A stretch of 64,000 bases of DNA, taken from assembly GCA_943736015.1 (NCBI GenBank), contig OX031069.1, positions 37,482,728 to 37,546,727 of the forward strand. Reading direction: 5' to 3'. Below the pieces are notes generated by a model. It had not been told where the DNA came from, made no database searches, and saw only the letters and a list, made by a program, of their open reading frames with translations. Below, piece by piece: positions 1 to 10,420 of the stretch (the stretch's first letter is position 1; every line of letters begins with the position of its first letter). Source of the DNA: Tridacna crocea (lineage: Eukaryota; Mollusca; Bivalvia; Cardiida; Cardiidae). The translations under genes were made by a program, and so were the position numbers.

Positions 1-10
1 TGTTTTATTT

Positions 11-238
11 TCAATTTAATTGTTCAGCTTTCATGACCTGAAATACATGAATAAATAAATTGGTCTTTTCAAAGGGCAACATCCCTGCTTTTAAAGTTTC
101 TGAAAATACGAATAATCGTAACTTTGTTAGATTTAATACTTGAAGTGTTTTGATCCACGATTGCAGAAAAGCAATCTTACTTTCAGTTTCCTCTGACTCG
201 TCAACCTCATTCCGACTAGAATCATAACGTGGCTTCAT
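11..238 (-). CDS. Unrecognised 75-codon open frame, possible terminal exon
   Basis: On the minus strand an ATG opens a 75-codon frame that starts with an acidic stretch (ESEETES near residues 15-21), then a leucine- and phenylalanine-rich part, and ends in TGA. An AATAAA-like polyadenylation hexamer lies just beyond the stop, at about 4-9 on the minus strand, next to the window edge. Residue composition is more protein-like than most frames here. No homolog is recognised and no splice acceptor was chosen. It could be the last coding piece of a minus-strand gene, or a chance frame in A+T-rich DNA. Confidence 0.18.
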   Translation of the reverse strand: MKPRYDSSRNEVDESEETESKIAFLQSWIKTLQVLNLTKLRLFVFSETLKAGMLPFEKTNLFIHVFQVMKAEQLN

Positions 239-724
239 AAAGATAGTCTGTTAACCTTTCAGACCCCTATGGATTTAAATTTTCAGTAATATTTACTGTT
301 GTAGCTCATTTTCACATCAATTCACTTCAACTCGTCTCCCGGAAAATACAAAGCGCAGCTGCATTGTATTTTCGGATAAGTACCGAGTTCTCCGAAATCA
401 ATCCACTGGATCCCGGTTTGTTTGAATATTGGAATAACTATTCCGGGACCAGCGAACCAAAAAAAGGATCGTAATGTATTTGGGAAATTCACCCTCTTCG
501 ACCGGTCTCTATATATTGTAGAAATATTGGACCTTTATCTGAAAAAATGGAGGACGCAGACCGCAGATTATTATCGTCCTAAATTCTTGTTTCATACCCA
601 AAACGTTTCGTACTTTTCCCGGGTTTTTCCCGATTTTTCACAGATATTACAAAAATCAAGACCGGGAACGGGTTTTACGAAATTCCCGACTTTTTCCCGT
701 TTTCCCGACTGCGTGGGAACCCTG
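239..724. other. No gene; short palindrome and CCCG-rich direct repeats
   Basis: At 341-374 a small palindrome has arms reading GAAAATACAA and TTGTATTTTC. From 608 to 712 the word TTTTTCCCG or TTCCCG recurs many times in slightly different settings, giving a low-complexity patch. The 136-codon frame starting at 422 runs through this patch into a family C remnant, so it is not taken as a gene. Confidence 0.5.
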
Positions 725-988
725 CCTTTTGCAGACAGCATAGATCAATATCAGACTACACAGAACGTGCAGTCTGATCTTGGATCTATACTGTCCGATA
801 AGGAGATATTTTTCCCCAAAACACAATTTTGAATAAGCAACTTTGAATTTGGGAGGGGGGTGAGTGGTAGACGATTTCTTACGGACAGTGTAGATCCAAG
901 ATCAGACCGCACAATGTGCAGTCTGATCGTGGATCTACACTGTCCGCAAAAGGTCTTTGAGCCACGCCTAACAGCCTAAGGGGTTAGT
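725..988. mobile_element. Two truncated family C MITEs facing each other
   Basis: The first piece (725-845, plus orientation) has the C core hairpin, GCAGTCTGATCTTGGATC, followed by the typical GTCCGATAAGGAGATA and the first part of the A+T-rich half. The second (866-988) has the core and then the opposite end, finishing in CCTAAGGGGTTAG, which matches the CCCTTA-type end of the family read backwards. Each lacks one end. The pair may come from two insertions or from an inversion within one. Confidence 0.75.
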
Positions 989-1702
989 GACTGTAAGCGC
1001 AATTCTTTTTGCCTTTTTTACAAAAAAAGTTTTCCTCTCTTTAACTTATAGATCTCAGTGCGACCGTCCATTTTCATCTCCATGAAAGCCCAGGGGTTAA
1101 ACAAATTAAACAACATAAAATACGGATGACTTACGGCTAGCTTTTTGTGGAGTAATTTTCTGTGTCATTTTATTGAATGGAAAACTAATTACTTAAAGAA
1201 AAAAAGGCAGACACGAAAGTGATTTTAATCATCTCTTTACTAAATCATTATCGCTATAATCTTCATGTCAGTAAGAGTTTTTGCCCAAAGGCACTTCTAT
1301 AAGTACAGAAATACCGTTAAATGAAGGAAATTGTCTCTTTTTTTTTTCCTCCGAAAAATATTCATGATTACTTTTTTGCGTACTTTTTCATTTCGCAAGC
1401 CCTGAAAGTTTCAAAGTGCAAGGGAGTGTCATTTTTTCTCGCTAGATGTACGTGAACACCTCCTTCGATACCGGAAGCTTTCACATTTAGAAAATTGGTG
1501 TTTATATTCGACACTCCTACGTACATATATATATATGCACAGCTGTGCACTGAATGAAAGGTCAGCGTATATCGTGTTTTCAAAAGATTCGTAAATCGTA
1601 ATGTATGACGTCATTCTCGAAATAAATAGCTCTCTACGCCGTACTCGTGAAACTTTTGAAATCGGGCGAGGAGTCAAAGTGTTAGTTACCAAATAAAATG
1701 TC
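989..1702. other. No recognised feature
   Basis: A+T-rich sequence. Two overlapping minus-strand frames (1368-1583 and 1429-1710) use different phases of the same DNA, and neither resembles a known protein. A short (TA)n run sits at 1524-1534. Confidence 0.5.
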
Positions 1703-2128
1703 TGTAACATGCAAAAACGAGTAATCAGACATTGGCGTGAAATGTCATCCTCGGATACCCCGGGGTCTCCCTATTTGCTACGCTACATCGACCCCTGGGA
1801 CAATTAATTGAATTTCCCTCACTTTACCGCTGGCCGAATGCTGACTTTTCATTGGTTCCATCATCATTTTGTGATGGGCCAGTGGACTGTGCGCTATGAC
1901 GTTTCGTATCGATTTTCGGCGGCTGATTCAAAGTTTTATTAGTCAATTGTCCCAGGGGTCGATGTAGCGTAGCAAATAGGGAGACCCCGGGGTATCCGCG
2001 GATGGTGAAATGTAGTCTCGGATTAGTCTACGCAGTCCGCGCAGGCTAATACGAGACTACATTGTCAGTCTGTTCTTATTTGATTTTCTGTTTCGCACAA
2101 GTCTACTGTTGGATAAAGTGCCGTCTTA
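1703..2128 (+). mobile_element. Family A1 hairpin MITE, interrupted by element N
   Basis: Reads TGTAACATGCAAAAACGAG at the left, is broken at 1746 by element N, then resumes with a hairpin whose arms are GTAGTCTCGGATTAG and CTAATACGAGACTAC. It continues into the TTTTCTGTTTCGCACAAG spacer typical of A1, and is cut before the second hairpin. Other A1 copies here have GTCGTCTCGG / CCGAGACGAC in the same arm positions, so both arms differ in the same way. Confidence 0.8.
1746..2004. mobile_element. Element N, Mutator-like MITE with 9-bp target duplication
   Basis: A 259-bp element whose first and last ~57 bp are inverted copies with one mismatch seen (start CATCCTCGGATACCCCGG; the end reads the same on the minus strand, with CGCGG for CTCGG). 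It is bounded on both sides by GTGAAATGT (1737-1745 and 2005-2013), a perfect 9-bp target site duplication, the size made by Mutator-type transposases. No coding capacity. It sits inside an A1 copy, so it is younger than that copy. Confidence 0.85.
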
Positions 2129-2479
2129 GTTTGGCGTTGACATTTTATGCTATCTCTATTTTTACTGAAGATATTTACATCAAACTTTGGATAAGTTATT
2201 AACTATTTAAAAGGGAACCCAAATGCTAAGTCTAGTTAATCATCACAGTTCTTTTGACACAATTAGGCCCCTTTTTAAACACGGATTTTTCACTGAAAAT
2301 CGAGTAACTACAATCGAGCGTTCCAAAATTTGTGTTATGTATATTATAACGAATGCAAGTGTTGATAGATTTTAATTTGTTTTCAAAAACTTTATGTGGT
2401 CATTTCACGCAATTGCTAGTGACATATTTCATAATTTTGTTCAGAATTCTTACTTTCAGATTGGAATAATTTATCACTT
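2129..2479. other. No recognised feature
   Basis: A+T-rich spacer between the A1/N nest and a family D element. I see no repeat copy, palindrome or credible frame here. Confidence 0.5.
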
Positions 2480-2661
2480 CAGAGCTCCAGAGGGAGTGAT
2501 TTTGATTTCACAAGTGAAAAAAGAAATCCACAAAATCCTATGTTATGGATACTCATTAGAATCGTCTCATGGAGACGATTCTAATAAGTACCCACCACAT
2601 AGGATTCGGAAGAAAAATAACAGATTTAGAATGCCATCACTCCCTCTTATCAGGAGCTCTG
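2480..2661. mobile_element. Family D MITE
   Basis: Starts CAGAGCTCCAGAGGGAGTG and ends CACTCCCTCTTATCAGGAGC plus TCTG, giving terminal inverted repeats that contain GAGCTC. The centre is a near-perfect hairpin with arms ATTAGAATCGTCTC and GAGACGATTCTAAT flanked by the CCTATGTTATGG / CCACATAGG pair. Two further copies lie at 20708 and 34056. No coding capacity; overlapping frames in this span are by-products of the palindrome. Confidence 0.85.
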
Positions 2662-2984
2662 TATCGTGAACTTCAAATACAGGTACATTGTGGCTTTTAC
2701 AAGATTTGTTCCACAAAACTTTGTTCATTCGTATTGTCCGCAAATACTCGTGGACAAAAAAGACACAGTCGATCAATTACTGGAAAAGGAAGACCTCGGC
2801 TGTTTTTGTCACATAACACGATAGGGACTTTCTGCTAATCTGAAAATGTGGCCTTCAGTTCGATGTCATTTATCATTTCTAGAACTGACCCAGTTCTTTA
2901 CGAAACAGTTTCACTTTCTCCACTGTTATTATCGCTTTCCCAACTCCGGTCTCAGAATTAAATAGGACTTCGAATTTTAATCTT

Positions 2985-3215
2985 TTAACCCTTTACTCCA
3001 TAAATAATCATTTTGACGTATTAACAACAGACAGCTTTTGATAACATTGTGGGAAAAGGAGAAATTGCTCGTGACGAGCAATTTCTCCATTTCCCACAAT
3101 GTTTTCCCACTCAATCAGATATTTGTAACCTCATTTGTCCATATTTATGACATCGTATCTTTATTTGCTGCTGAAATGGAAGAGTCTCAAATTAGCATAT
3201 CAGGAGAAGAGTTAA
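2985..3215 (+). mobile_element. Family B MITE, TTAA-flanked, GCTCGTGACGAGC hairpin variant
   Basis: Opens TTAACCCTTTACTCCA and closes with GAGAAGAGTTAA. The central hairpin has arms GAAATTGCTCGT and ACGAGCAATTTC enclosed by CATTGTGGGAAAAGGAG / the matching TCTCC..CCCACAATG. Family B throughout this window begins TTAACCC and ends GGGTTAA (or GAGTTAA). Insertion at TTAA with CCC...GGG ends is the mark of piggyBac transposases, so these are best read as non-autonomous piggyBac-like MITEs. Confidence 0.85.
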
Positions 3216-3270
3216 TATAAAATTGCTGAAATGAAAGTCGTTACTGACATAAAGATTGGCAAGTAGGTAG

Positions 3271-3298
3271 GAAGACAGACAGACAGATAGACAGACTG
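3271..3298. repeat. (GACA)n microsatellite
   Basis: Short run of GACAGACAGACAGATAGACA type repeats. Confidence 0.8.
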
Positions 3299-3348
3299 TT
3301 GAGTTTTCTCCAAAAGAAAATGGAATGGAATTCTGCTCAATGCAAATG

Positions 3349-3590
3349 AGACCTGGCAAAAGGGGGTTTAATACATCTCTGTGATGAATTATATAAAACA
3401 GGTCATCACATAATTATGGATCCATAGAAACAGGTTACGTCTAATAGGAGACTAAAATGAATTAGTACCGTCCTTGGATATGCGGAAAATTGACTAACAG
3501 CAAGAGGTCATATCAGCCTTGGAAGACTGCTTCGCTGAATAGATACTTTTTGCAGATGCATCCAAGTCCCCTTTTTTCATAGCGTGGCAT
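3349..3590 (+). mobile_element. Family A3 MITE, degenerate hairpin
   Basis: Left end GACCTGGCAAAAGGGGGTTT and right end CCAAGTCCCCTTTTTTCATA keep the A3 pattern, and GGATATGCGGAAAATTGACT is the usual left shoulder of the hairpin. The hairpin itself has decayed, with arms no longer pairing well. An old copy. Confidence 0.6.
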
Positions 3591-3683
3591 AAATAGATGT
3601 GGGGGTAGGGAGGAGATTTTTTAGAAGAAATCTGTTAATAAGGATTGAAATGTAGATTCTGCAAAGACAGTAGGCCTATGGTC

Positions 3684-3879
3684 TGCAACAAGCTAAAAGG
3701 GGCCTTCGGACACCTTTGTAATGTATCATCTCCTGTGCTTCAGTAGCATTGCACAAATCAGAAAATAACATGAAAAACGGAAAGTGTCGTTTCGGATAAG
3801 CCTGCGCGGACTGCGCAGGCTTATCCGAAACGGCACCTTACGCAATTGTATGAATGTCTCTTTTTGAGTGTTGCAGGCC
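3684..3879 (+). mobile_element. Family A1 MITE, one intact hairpin
   Basis: From TGCAACAAGCTAAAAGGGG to TGAGTGTTGCAGGCC. The right hairpin is almost perfect, with arms TTTCGGATAAGCCTGCGC and GCGCAGGCTTATCCGAAA. Compared with most A1 copies (GGATCAGCC / GGCTGATCC) both arms carry the same change. The left hairpin of the usual A1 pair is decayed. Confidence 0.8.
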
Positions 3880-4084
3880 AATTGCAATAGAAACAACCGC
3901 TGTTACTTGTATATTTTCTTTTTTTATTTTTTCCCCTATATACAGTCATAAAATACGGAGTTCCCTATATCAGTGGCGCTAACTGGCGCCCTATTTGAAG
4001 AAAAGGTTTAGCGCATGAGCGGCGGCACTATGTTTTTATTCAGTTTAGAAACGTACCCATGGAGACAGCCATATTGTTTACTTG

Positions 4085-4235
4085 GCTTCAAGTCATTTCG
4101 TAACCAGGTCATTTCGTACCTAGGCCATTTCATACAATTTTGGTTATTTCGTGCCCACCTATTTTTCTATTTTGGTCATTTCGTACTCACTTCGATCATT
4201 TCGTACCGCCTTTGGTCATTTCATACCCAGTTTTT
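4085..4235 (+). repeat. Degenerate tandem GGTCATTTCGTACC repeats
   Basis: About seven copies of a word close to GGTCATTTCGTACC at spacings of roughly 15 to 35 bp. The frame across it (4015-4251) only reflects the repeat. Confidence 0.65.
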
Positions 4236-4844
4236 AATATATATTTCGTAATTTGCAACCTAGTTTTAATACTATTTTCATGTGTTGTTTCTCAAATGGC
4301 AACTGCTTAGTACATAGTTCCAATTGAAATTATGTTAGTTTTCGCCAAAAAATGGCTATGATTGTGTCTAACCAATATTGGTTCTTTTTTTGTTACGTTT
4401 TAAGTTGCATTTTAAAGATTGTTTAGGACTACTCAGTTCATTTCTCACCGAGTCTGCAAAAAAATATTTTGTTCAATTTGAAATGCTGTAATGTGCATTA
4501 TTTTAAAAACAACTGAGGCGCCATTGATGTTATGCTTCAATATTTTCTCGTTTAGTATCTGATGCCTGAAACTATAGGGCAAGTGCATATACACATCTCA
4601 AGATAAAAAAACTTTACGTGCAATAATTTCAGTTTAAAGCCTGCGGCAAATTTACTAAAGTAAATTAGAAGTTTATCAGCATGTAATAGGGATAGTGCAA
4701 CAAAATCCATTAGTACAGAAACGAGGATGGTAGACAAGATAAGACTGCACGTGAGTGAAGATATTGGTGGGCACTATTCTCAAAATATATCCATGTTTAT
4801 GTCAGGATAAAACCAATTAGTTCATGCTTTTTCATTAGTTTCTC
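4236..4844. other. No recognised feature
   Basis: A+T-rich spacer with no repeat copy that I can match elsewhere in the window and no credible frame. Confidence 0.5.
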
Positions 4845-5073
4845 TTAACCCATTACCAAACGACAAAATTTTAGACTTGTCCAAATCGAAAGCATTTGCA
4901 GACGACAAAATGTATGTGACTGAAAATTTGAAATTAGTTTTGTGAAGGGTAGAAAACATTGTGGAAAAAGGAGAAAATGCTGGTTACCAGCATTTTCTCC
5001 TTTTCCCACAATGTTTTCAATAGGCTTCTTTTCCAGGGGCGTCAAAAGTAGGGATTGTGTGGTAATGGGTTAA
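4845..5073 (-). mobile_element. Family B MITE, complete
   Basis: TTAACCCATTACCAAACGAC at the left and GGTAATGGGTTAA at the right, with TTAA at both ends. The hairpin arms are GAGAAAATGCTGGT and ACCAGCATTTTCTC within CATTGTGG...CCCACAATG. In this orientation the arm containing GCAGACGACAAAATG precedes the hairpin. Length (229 bp) matches other complete copies. Confidence 0.9.
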
Positions 5074-5099
5074 ATAACTGTGGAATACTGTTTGGTATT

Positions 5100-5510
5100 T
5101 CATTGTTTTGAATGGTGAAAAATACCGACTTTATTTCTAATTCTCCAGTTGAAAGTGGAAGCAGTAGTTCCCACGAACTGGTTACTATGATAAACAGTGC
5201 AATTTAACCAGATGGAAACATGACGTAATTCACCCCACATTTATCGCGCTTTACGTAATATTGTAATGCGTTGTTATGCAAAGGGGGTACGCCACGGGGA
5301 ATTACCGAAAGCATGGGATTTTGATGCAAGTTTCCCCCAAGAAAGAGGTTATAAGCCTGAAACCAATGGAATATTTTTTCGGTGAAATACCGAAATTTAA
5401 ACCATTTCGTGTACACCATCGATAATATTTTCACGCGTGACAGATATTACCGATGATGTTCACCCATTGAGATAAATTTCGATCTGTCACCAAAAAACAA
5501 AAACAATTAT
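5100..5510 (+). mobile_element. Family E repeat, palindrome partly decayed
   Basis: Contains the family landmarks in order: GTGAAAAATACCGAC, a CAGATGGAAACATGACG block, TTGTAATGCGTTGTTATGC, GGGGTACGCCACGGGGAAT, then the palindrome around 5375-5492 with CACCATCGATAATATTTTCA on one side and ATTACCGATGATG on the other. The centre of the palindrome is shortened compared with the copy at 36195. Confidence 0.8.
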
Positions 5511-5966
5511 CTTCTATATATCCACCAATCTAATCCAGAGGTAAAAGGATTTACGCCAATATCAAAGGATTTGTCACGTGGACAGTTCCAAGCCATTTAC
5601 GAATTTGTAATAACAGAGAAAGAAACGTTACACCGAATCTAGATAAGATTGACGACCTTAGACCACCAGATTGAACCTATTAGCCCTCCCTCGGTGCAAG
5701 TACTTTTGACCTCTGAATATTTTCAAGTGATTTCAAACGTTTGTTTCTATGTATTTGTCTGTATATGTTGTCATGAGTTTTATCTGCATACGAAACAGAA
5801 GTCTTATTCTGATATATGAATTTTCAAATAAATCTGTGACAGTGATTTAAACTTGCTACATGAATCAACCAATGTTACGATATTCGGCTAAATGAATTAC
5901 ATCTAACTACATGTACATTAAGTCGATGGTAAAAACCTGGGCGATGTTATTTCAAATCTATCTTTT
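5511..5966. other. No recognised feature
   Basis: Unique-looking sequence between an E copy and a C remnant. No gene or repeat seen. Confidence 0.5.
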
Positions 5967-6092
5967 GGAGAAAAGCATCTCCTAATCAGACAGAGTAGAT
6001 TCAAGATCAGACTGTACGTTCTGTGCAGTCTGATCTTGATCTACTCTGCCTGCAAAAAGGAAGTGAGTCGCGCTTAGAGGCCTAAGGGTTAA
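5967..6092 (-). mobile_element. Family C MITE, truncated
   Basis: Core hairpin AGATCAGACTGTACG / CGTGCAGTCTGATCT-like arms, then the GTGAGTCGCGCTTAGAGG end and GGGTTAA. The A+T-rich half is almost entirely missing. Confidence 0.75.
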
Positions 6093-7581
6093 AAACCGTC
6101 TTGTTTACAGCAAAAAGGCTGATAGAGCGCCAAAAGCCAAATTCTAGATCTATCTAATTCATTTTTGGATTGTGCAACCAAAATTATTATTTATAATACT
6201 CTGCTATGTTTCATCATTGGTGCATTAACCAAAAACACATTTAGTCGAAGAAATGCCAGTTTGTGGCGGTGTAGCGTTAACGGCATTGTGTGATATATAC
6301 AGTTATTTACAGTATATTATCATAATCAGTTTGTAAGAAAAATATTTCCCCAACGTATTCAAAGGCGACCTTCTTGACGCTTATTTTAAGTTTATCTAAA
6401 AAAAAAACACACACACACATCAAAATGTCTTTTCTCTTAACCAGACAATACCATGTATTAATGACCCTGAAATGAAAGCCTTTTGAAAATATTGTTAGAC
6501 AAAATCATAGAACGCAAGTTATACACATTTCCTGCATTTCTCCATTTTTTTCCACTCTTTCACAGACAAATTCCATCTTTTGAGGCGTATTTATTTGTCG
6601 TATTTAAATGCTTTGAATTTGGATAAATTAATTGGTAAAGAGAGAAACAATTACTTTCTTAATCAGACCCAAAGGCCTGAAAAACGACTCTGAAAACATT
6701 CTCTTATAAATATGTATAATCAACAGGAATAACCATTTAGAATATGCGAAAATATTGGGAAAAACATTAGGGAATCGTTGTGAAAAAGAAAGAACATCGG
6801 ACGAACTGTTTCTCCTGTTTCACGAGATCTCCAACGGTATTGACTGCTTGATTTTATATGGTTTTTAGCAGTTTTTAATATTATGTTAGTTATATCGCGG
6901 CGGCCAGTGCAACTATCCATGCTTTCTTGGGAGTCTCGTTCACCAGTACTCCGCACAATGTTCTTTCCAAGCCACTGATCGTTTTCCCACATACTTGCCG
7001 TCTAAACAATTATCAGCTGTGGGAAAGAATTGAATCCTGTCGCACTGGCTACCATCATTCCACAGAAAGAAATTTGCCGAGCCGGGGGTCTCTCCAACAG
7101 TAAATTGTTACACAGACGATAAAACTTGTTTTCAGGAAGTACTGCGTTGACATTTGACTTTATTGAATTTCTGAGACAACGGGCCTAATCTTTCGGGATG
7201 ATTAGGTTCATTGTATTGTTGAAACAATTAGATTTCCACGTTATCACCGAAAGTCCTTACTTACCGTCCTTGGATATAACTACGGTCCTAATTGTGGAGG
7301 GCGAAATCATCCGTTATTTGACGTGCGTAGTAATACTTGCGCATCACACTCTGCCAAGAGGAGTTGACCTTGTGACTTCAGCATATAAAGGTTATGTCAT
7401 AGTCAACAATTATGTGAAGTCAGAGCAACAATGGACTTTTCGTTTCGTTTCTTTTTTCTTTTGTTTTTGAATTCTTCTTATATATCTATTTATATATTTA
7501 TTCAATTATTCATTTATATGTAATGGATTAATCTTTTTATTTTTTTTTCAAAGACCAGAGTTCATTTGACTATATGAAGTT
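6093..7581. other. No recognised feature over 1.5 kb
   Basis: A (CA)n run sits near 6404-6418. Frames at 6720-6992 (minus) and 7198-7470 (plus) are each 90 codons and start with ATG, but neither has a recognised domain, codon pattern or splice context that sets it apart. I see no repeat copy shared with the rest of the window. Confidence 0.45.
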
Positions 7582-7838
7582 AACCATGCGTTGGAAAAAG
7601 GGGCATGTTGCATTTCCATGGTGCATGATACCAAGCAAGCGTTCACATACTTACATGTATAGATAAGCCACTTTTTTAACAATCCGCTTATCCATGAGGT
7701 AGTCTAAGCTTTGGACATACAGAAAATTGACCAATAGCGAAAAAAATCGATTCAGGTCAGCCTGCGCAGATTGCGCAGGCTGACCTGAATCGATACTTTT
7801 CGCAGATGCATCGGAGCCCCTTTTCAAAGAGCATGGCT
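7582..7838 (-). mobile_element. Family A3 MITE, complete
   Basis: Left end AACCATGCGTTGGAAAAAGG, right end GCCCCTTTTCAAAGAGCATGG. The hairpin is perfect over more than 20 bp per arm: ATCGATTCAGGTCAGCCTGC with its exact partner ending CTGAATCGAT. Other A3 copies have TCGACCCAGG / CCTGGGTCGA at this place, so the arms changed together. Confidence 0.85.
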
Positions 7839-7852
7839 ATTTCTTTCTTCCT

Positions 7853-7885
7853 TGCTGCTGTTGTTGTTGTTGTTTTTTTTTTCTT
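7853..7885. repeat. (GTT)n followed by poly-T
   Basis: TGCTGTTGTTGTTGTTG then a T run. Confidence 0.75.
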
Positions 7886-8570
7886 ATTTCAATCATACTT
7901 CATGTCGTGCTTTTCTTTGATATTAGGTCATTTCTGTTGCAGATGTTTGTTTTCGAAATAAAATGCAACAAGTAGATTTCAGACGCCGTCGAGTTCAAGA
8001 TTACCATCAGATTAGGGCATGTCAATAATCTCCATTACAAATATGATGCCTATCTGAAGGGTTCTTCCCAGTGGCTAGTACAAGTAAACTAAGCTCGCGC
8101 TGTACTTGTTTTCAAAGAAGTGCCTTTTTACCAAACGTCTACGGTAAAAACGTACAAGAGATATTTCTACAAAAAATAGACGACGTAGGGGCTAAAAATG
8201 TCTACATTTTTACCACCCCAATCATAAATTCCTATTTATTTATACTTTTATCAGTGCCATGAAGTAGGTCAAACTACGCCGAACAAGATAACTGACTACA
8301 CTTTGCACACAGGCATTTTACAGTTCTTCAACAGAATCGCAGTATTTCCGAACCGTCGAAACATTTTCAACAAAATTGATTTAATCAGCAATAACAATAA
8401 AATTATGTCTCAATAAGCTACTGGCAGCAAGTGCATTTCTAATCTTTTAATTCACGTCCTTCTATTCTTGTCACGAATTAATTAAAATATTGCGATTCAA
8501 GTACAAAAGCATTAGAAAAACGGATGCACTTTTTAATCAGTGAAGGACATTATATCATCATGATATATCA
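7886..8570. other. No recognised gene; possible weak inverted repeat
   Basis: Near 8118-8215 the phrases TTTTTACCAAACGTCTACGG, TAGACGACGTAGGGGCTAAA and TGTCTACATTTTTACC resemble each other and the ACGTCTACCGAATAAG phrase at 9090, suggesting an old palindromic remnant. The 63-codon frame at 8071-8262 crosses it and is not taken as coding. Confidence 0.4.
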
Positions 8571-9236
8571 TGCCTGTCGCCAGAGGATGTCTTTTGTACG
8601 GAATCCTGTTTCCGCCATCCACTTTTCGACCTACGAGGAACTCGAAAAGTAGAAATTAGACACATTAACTTCCACTTTTCTAGCAAAAAAGTTACCTCGA
8701 AAAGTCGAAAAGTTGAAGTTTTTGACCTGACAATTGTCATAAAACTTTCCACTTTTCGACCTCACGTTTGTCTAGAAAAGTAGAAATTAGGAAGCACTAA
8801 CTTCCACTTTTCGTCTTAATATGCTAGGTCGAAAAGTAGAAAAGTGGAAGTTTTTCACATGACAATTGTCAATAAAACTTCCACTTTTCGACCTAGAAAA
8901 GACAAAGTCGAAAAGTCGAACAGTTGAAAAGTCGAAAAGTTGAAAAGTAGAAGTTAGCGTTAAAACTTTCACTTTTGTAGTTAGGACTGATTATCACGGG
9001 ATGTTTGTTTATCAACACCGAATAATGTTGGAGACGGTGTAGGGGTAAAAATTCCTGTGTCACCTATTTTGTCCCGGTGAAGGCTAAACGTCTACCGAAT
9101 AAGTATACATGTACACTGTTTAAGTCTGACGTCTATCTTTATCCGATACCGCCTATGGGCTGAGTTTATAGTTACACAAATCTAGTCAGGAACTGTGCAT
9201 CAAGCGTGCGCCCAATTTGACATTTTCAAACCACGT

Positions 9237-9458
9237 TTAACCCATTACGAGATGACATAAAAAATAAAAGACTGTCCAAATTTAAAGAAACTGAAGACGA
9301 CATTTCAAAGCGTGTATTGAAATCTAAGTGTAATATAGAGTATACAACATTGTGAAAGAAATAGTTTGTAAAAAGTTATTTCTCCTTTTCTAACAACGTT
9401 TTCCTAAATAATATTTTGCAAAGGTGTCAAAAACAGGAATCGTGTGGTAATGGGTTAA
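9237..9458 (-). mobile_element. Family B MITE in the foldback loop
   Basis: TTAACCCATTACGAGATGAC to GGTAATGGGTTAA, TTAA at both ends. The hairpin has decayed to AAATAGTTTGTAAAAAG / TTATTTCTCCTTTT. Confidence 0.8.
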
Positions 9459-9751
9459 AAACTTAAAATGTATGACTTGTCAACATCTGGGTCGCTGGTT
9501 CGAACACTGGCTTGGCGTGGGCACTGGGATCCTACATAATCTTTGCAAGGTTAATAAAAATGTCGATGTAGGTCTATCTATGATGCTGATCGGAGTCGAT
9601 TATGGATTTATGTCCTCCGAACTCGATTACGGATTTCTGTCCTCGGAACTCGATATTTTCCCCATTGTTACATAAACATCAATATGACCTCCCCGAATCT
9701 GCCGCGTTGGTATTTCGGTAGAGTACTGTCTAGTAGTATCATTTCATGATA

Positions 9752-9835
9752 TGCAACCCGTCACATGAAAAGGGACCATCTCGATCTGGTCAGACTGCAG
9801 GAATTGTGCCATGTTGAAACTTTTCGCCTATAGCA
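9752..9835 (+). mobile_element. Family A2 MITE, left-end fragment
   Basis: Starts ACCCGTCACATGAAAAGGGACC, then CTGGTCAGACTGCAG, and stops after the hairpin region. The right half is absent. Confidence 0.6.
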
Positions 9836-10179
9836 GGTTTTCTCAAAGTAAATCCGAGTTGGATAAGATCCCTTAAAAAATGGTTTAACGGATGATCTTT
9901 CGGCAATCTATCTGCGATTTTCCAAATCGCACAGGTCGCAGCTTAGTTTTTTGACATGTCAAAACCCTAGTTTCGATCTTTTTTTTGGGGGGGGGATACT
10001 TTCCCTCGACCTTGTGCGACTACAAAAGACCAAGGTGTGTTCAACCGCCGATTACTTGCGATCAGCGGCGATCAAGCCACATTTTGAGATCGCAACTCAA
10101 TCTTCAGGGAATATTTTTCGGTGAAATGTGTCCATTAAACTTTAAAGACTAATCAGTGTCCAAAGTATCAACTATATAT

Positions 10180-10420
10180 GGCTTGCAATATGCGAAAAAG
10201 GGCATTCCGACATTTCCATAAAGTGTCGTCTCGGATCAGCCTGCGCAGATCGTACAGGCTGATCCGACACGGCACTTTAAGACCACATTAGATTTTGTGC
10301 CACAGTAGACTTGCGCTAAATTGAAAATTAAATAAAACGGAAAGTGTCGAACAGCGAGGGCTGATGCGAAGCGACACTTTACGCAAATGTCCGTAAGCTC
10401 CTTTCCGCGTGTTGCAGGCT
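10180..10420 (+). mobile_element. Family A1 MITE with both hairpins
   Basis: GGCTTGCAATATGCGAAAAA to TTCCGCGTGTTGCAGGC. First hairpin arms TCTCGGATCAGCCTGCGC and ACAGGCTGATCCGA; the second is a shrunken AAGTGTCG...CGACACTT pair. Confidence 0.8.

Noticed and set aside
422..832. Longest open frame, 136 codons, plus strand
   Set aside because: It runs through TTCCCG low-complexity DNA and ends in a family C MITE fragment; no domain recognised.
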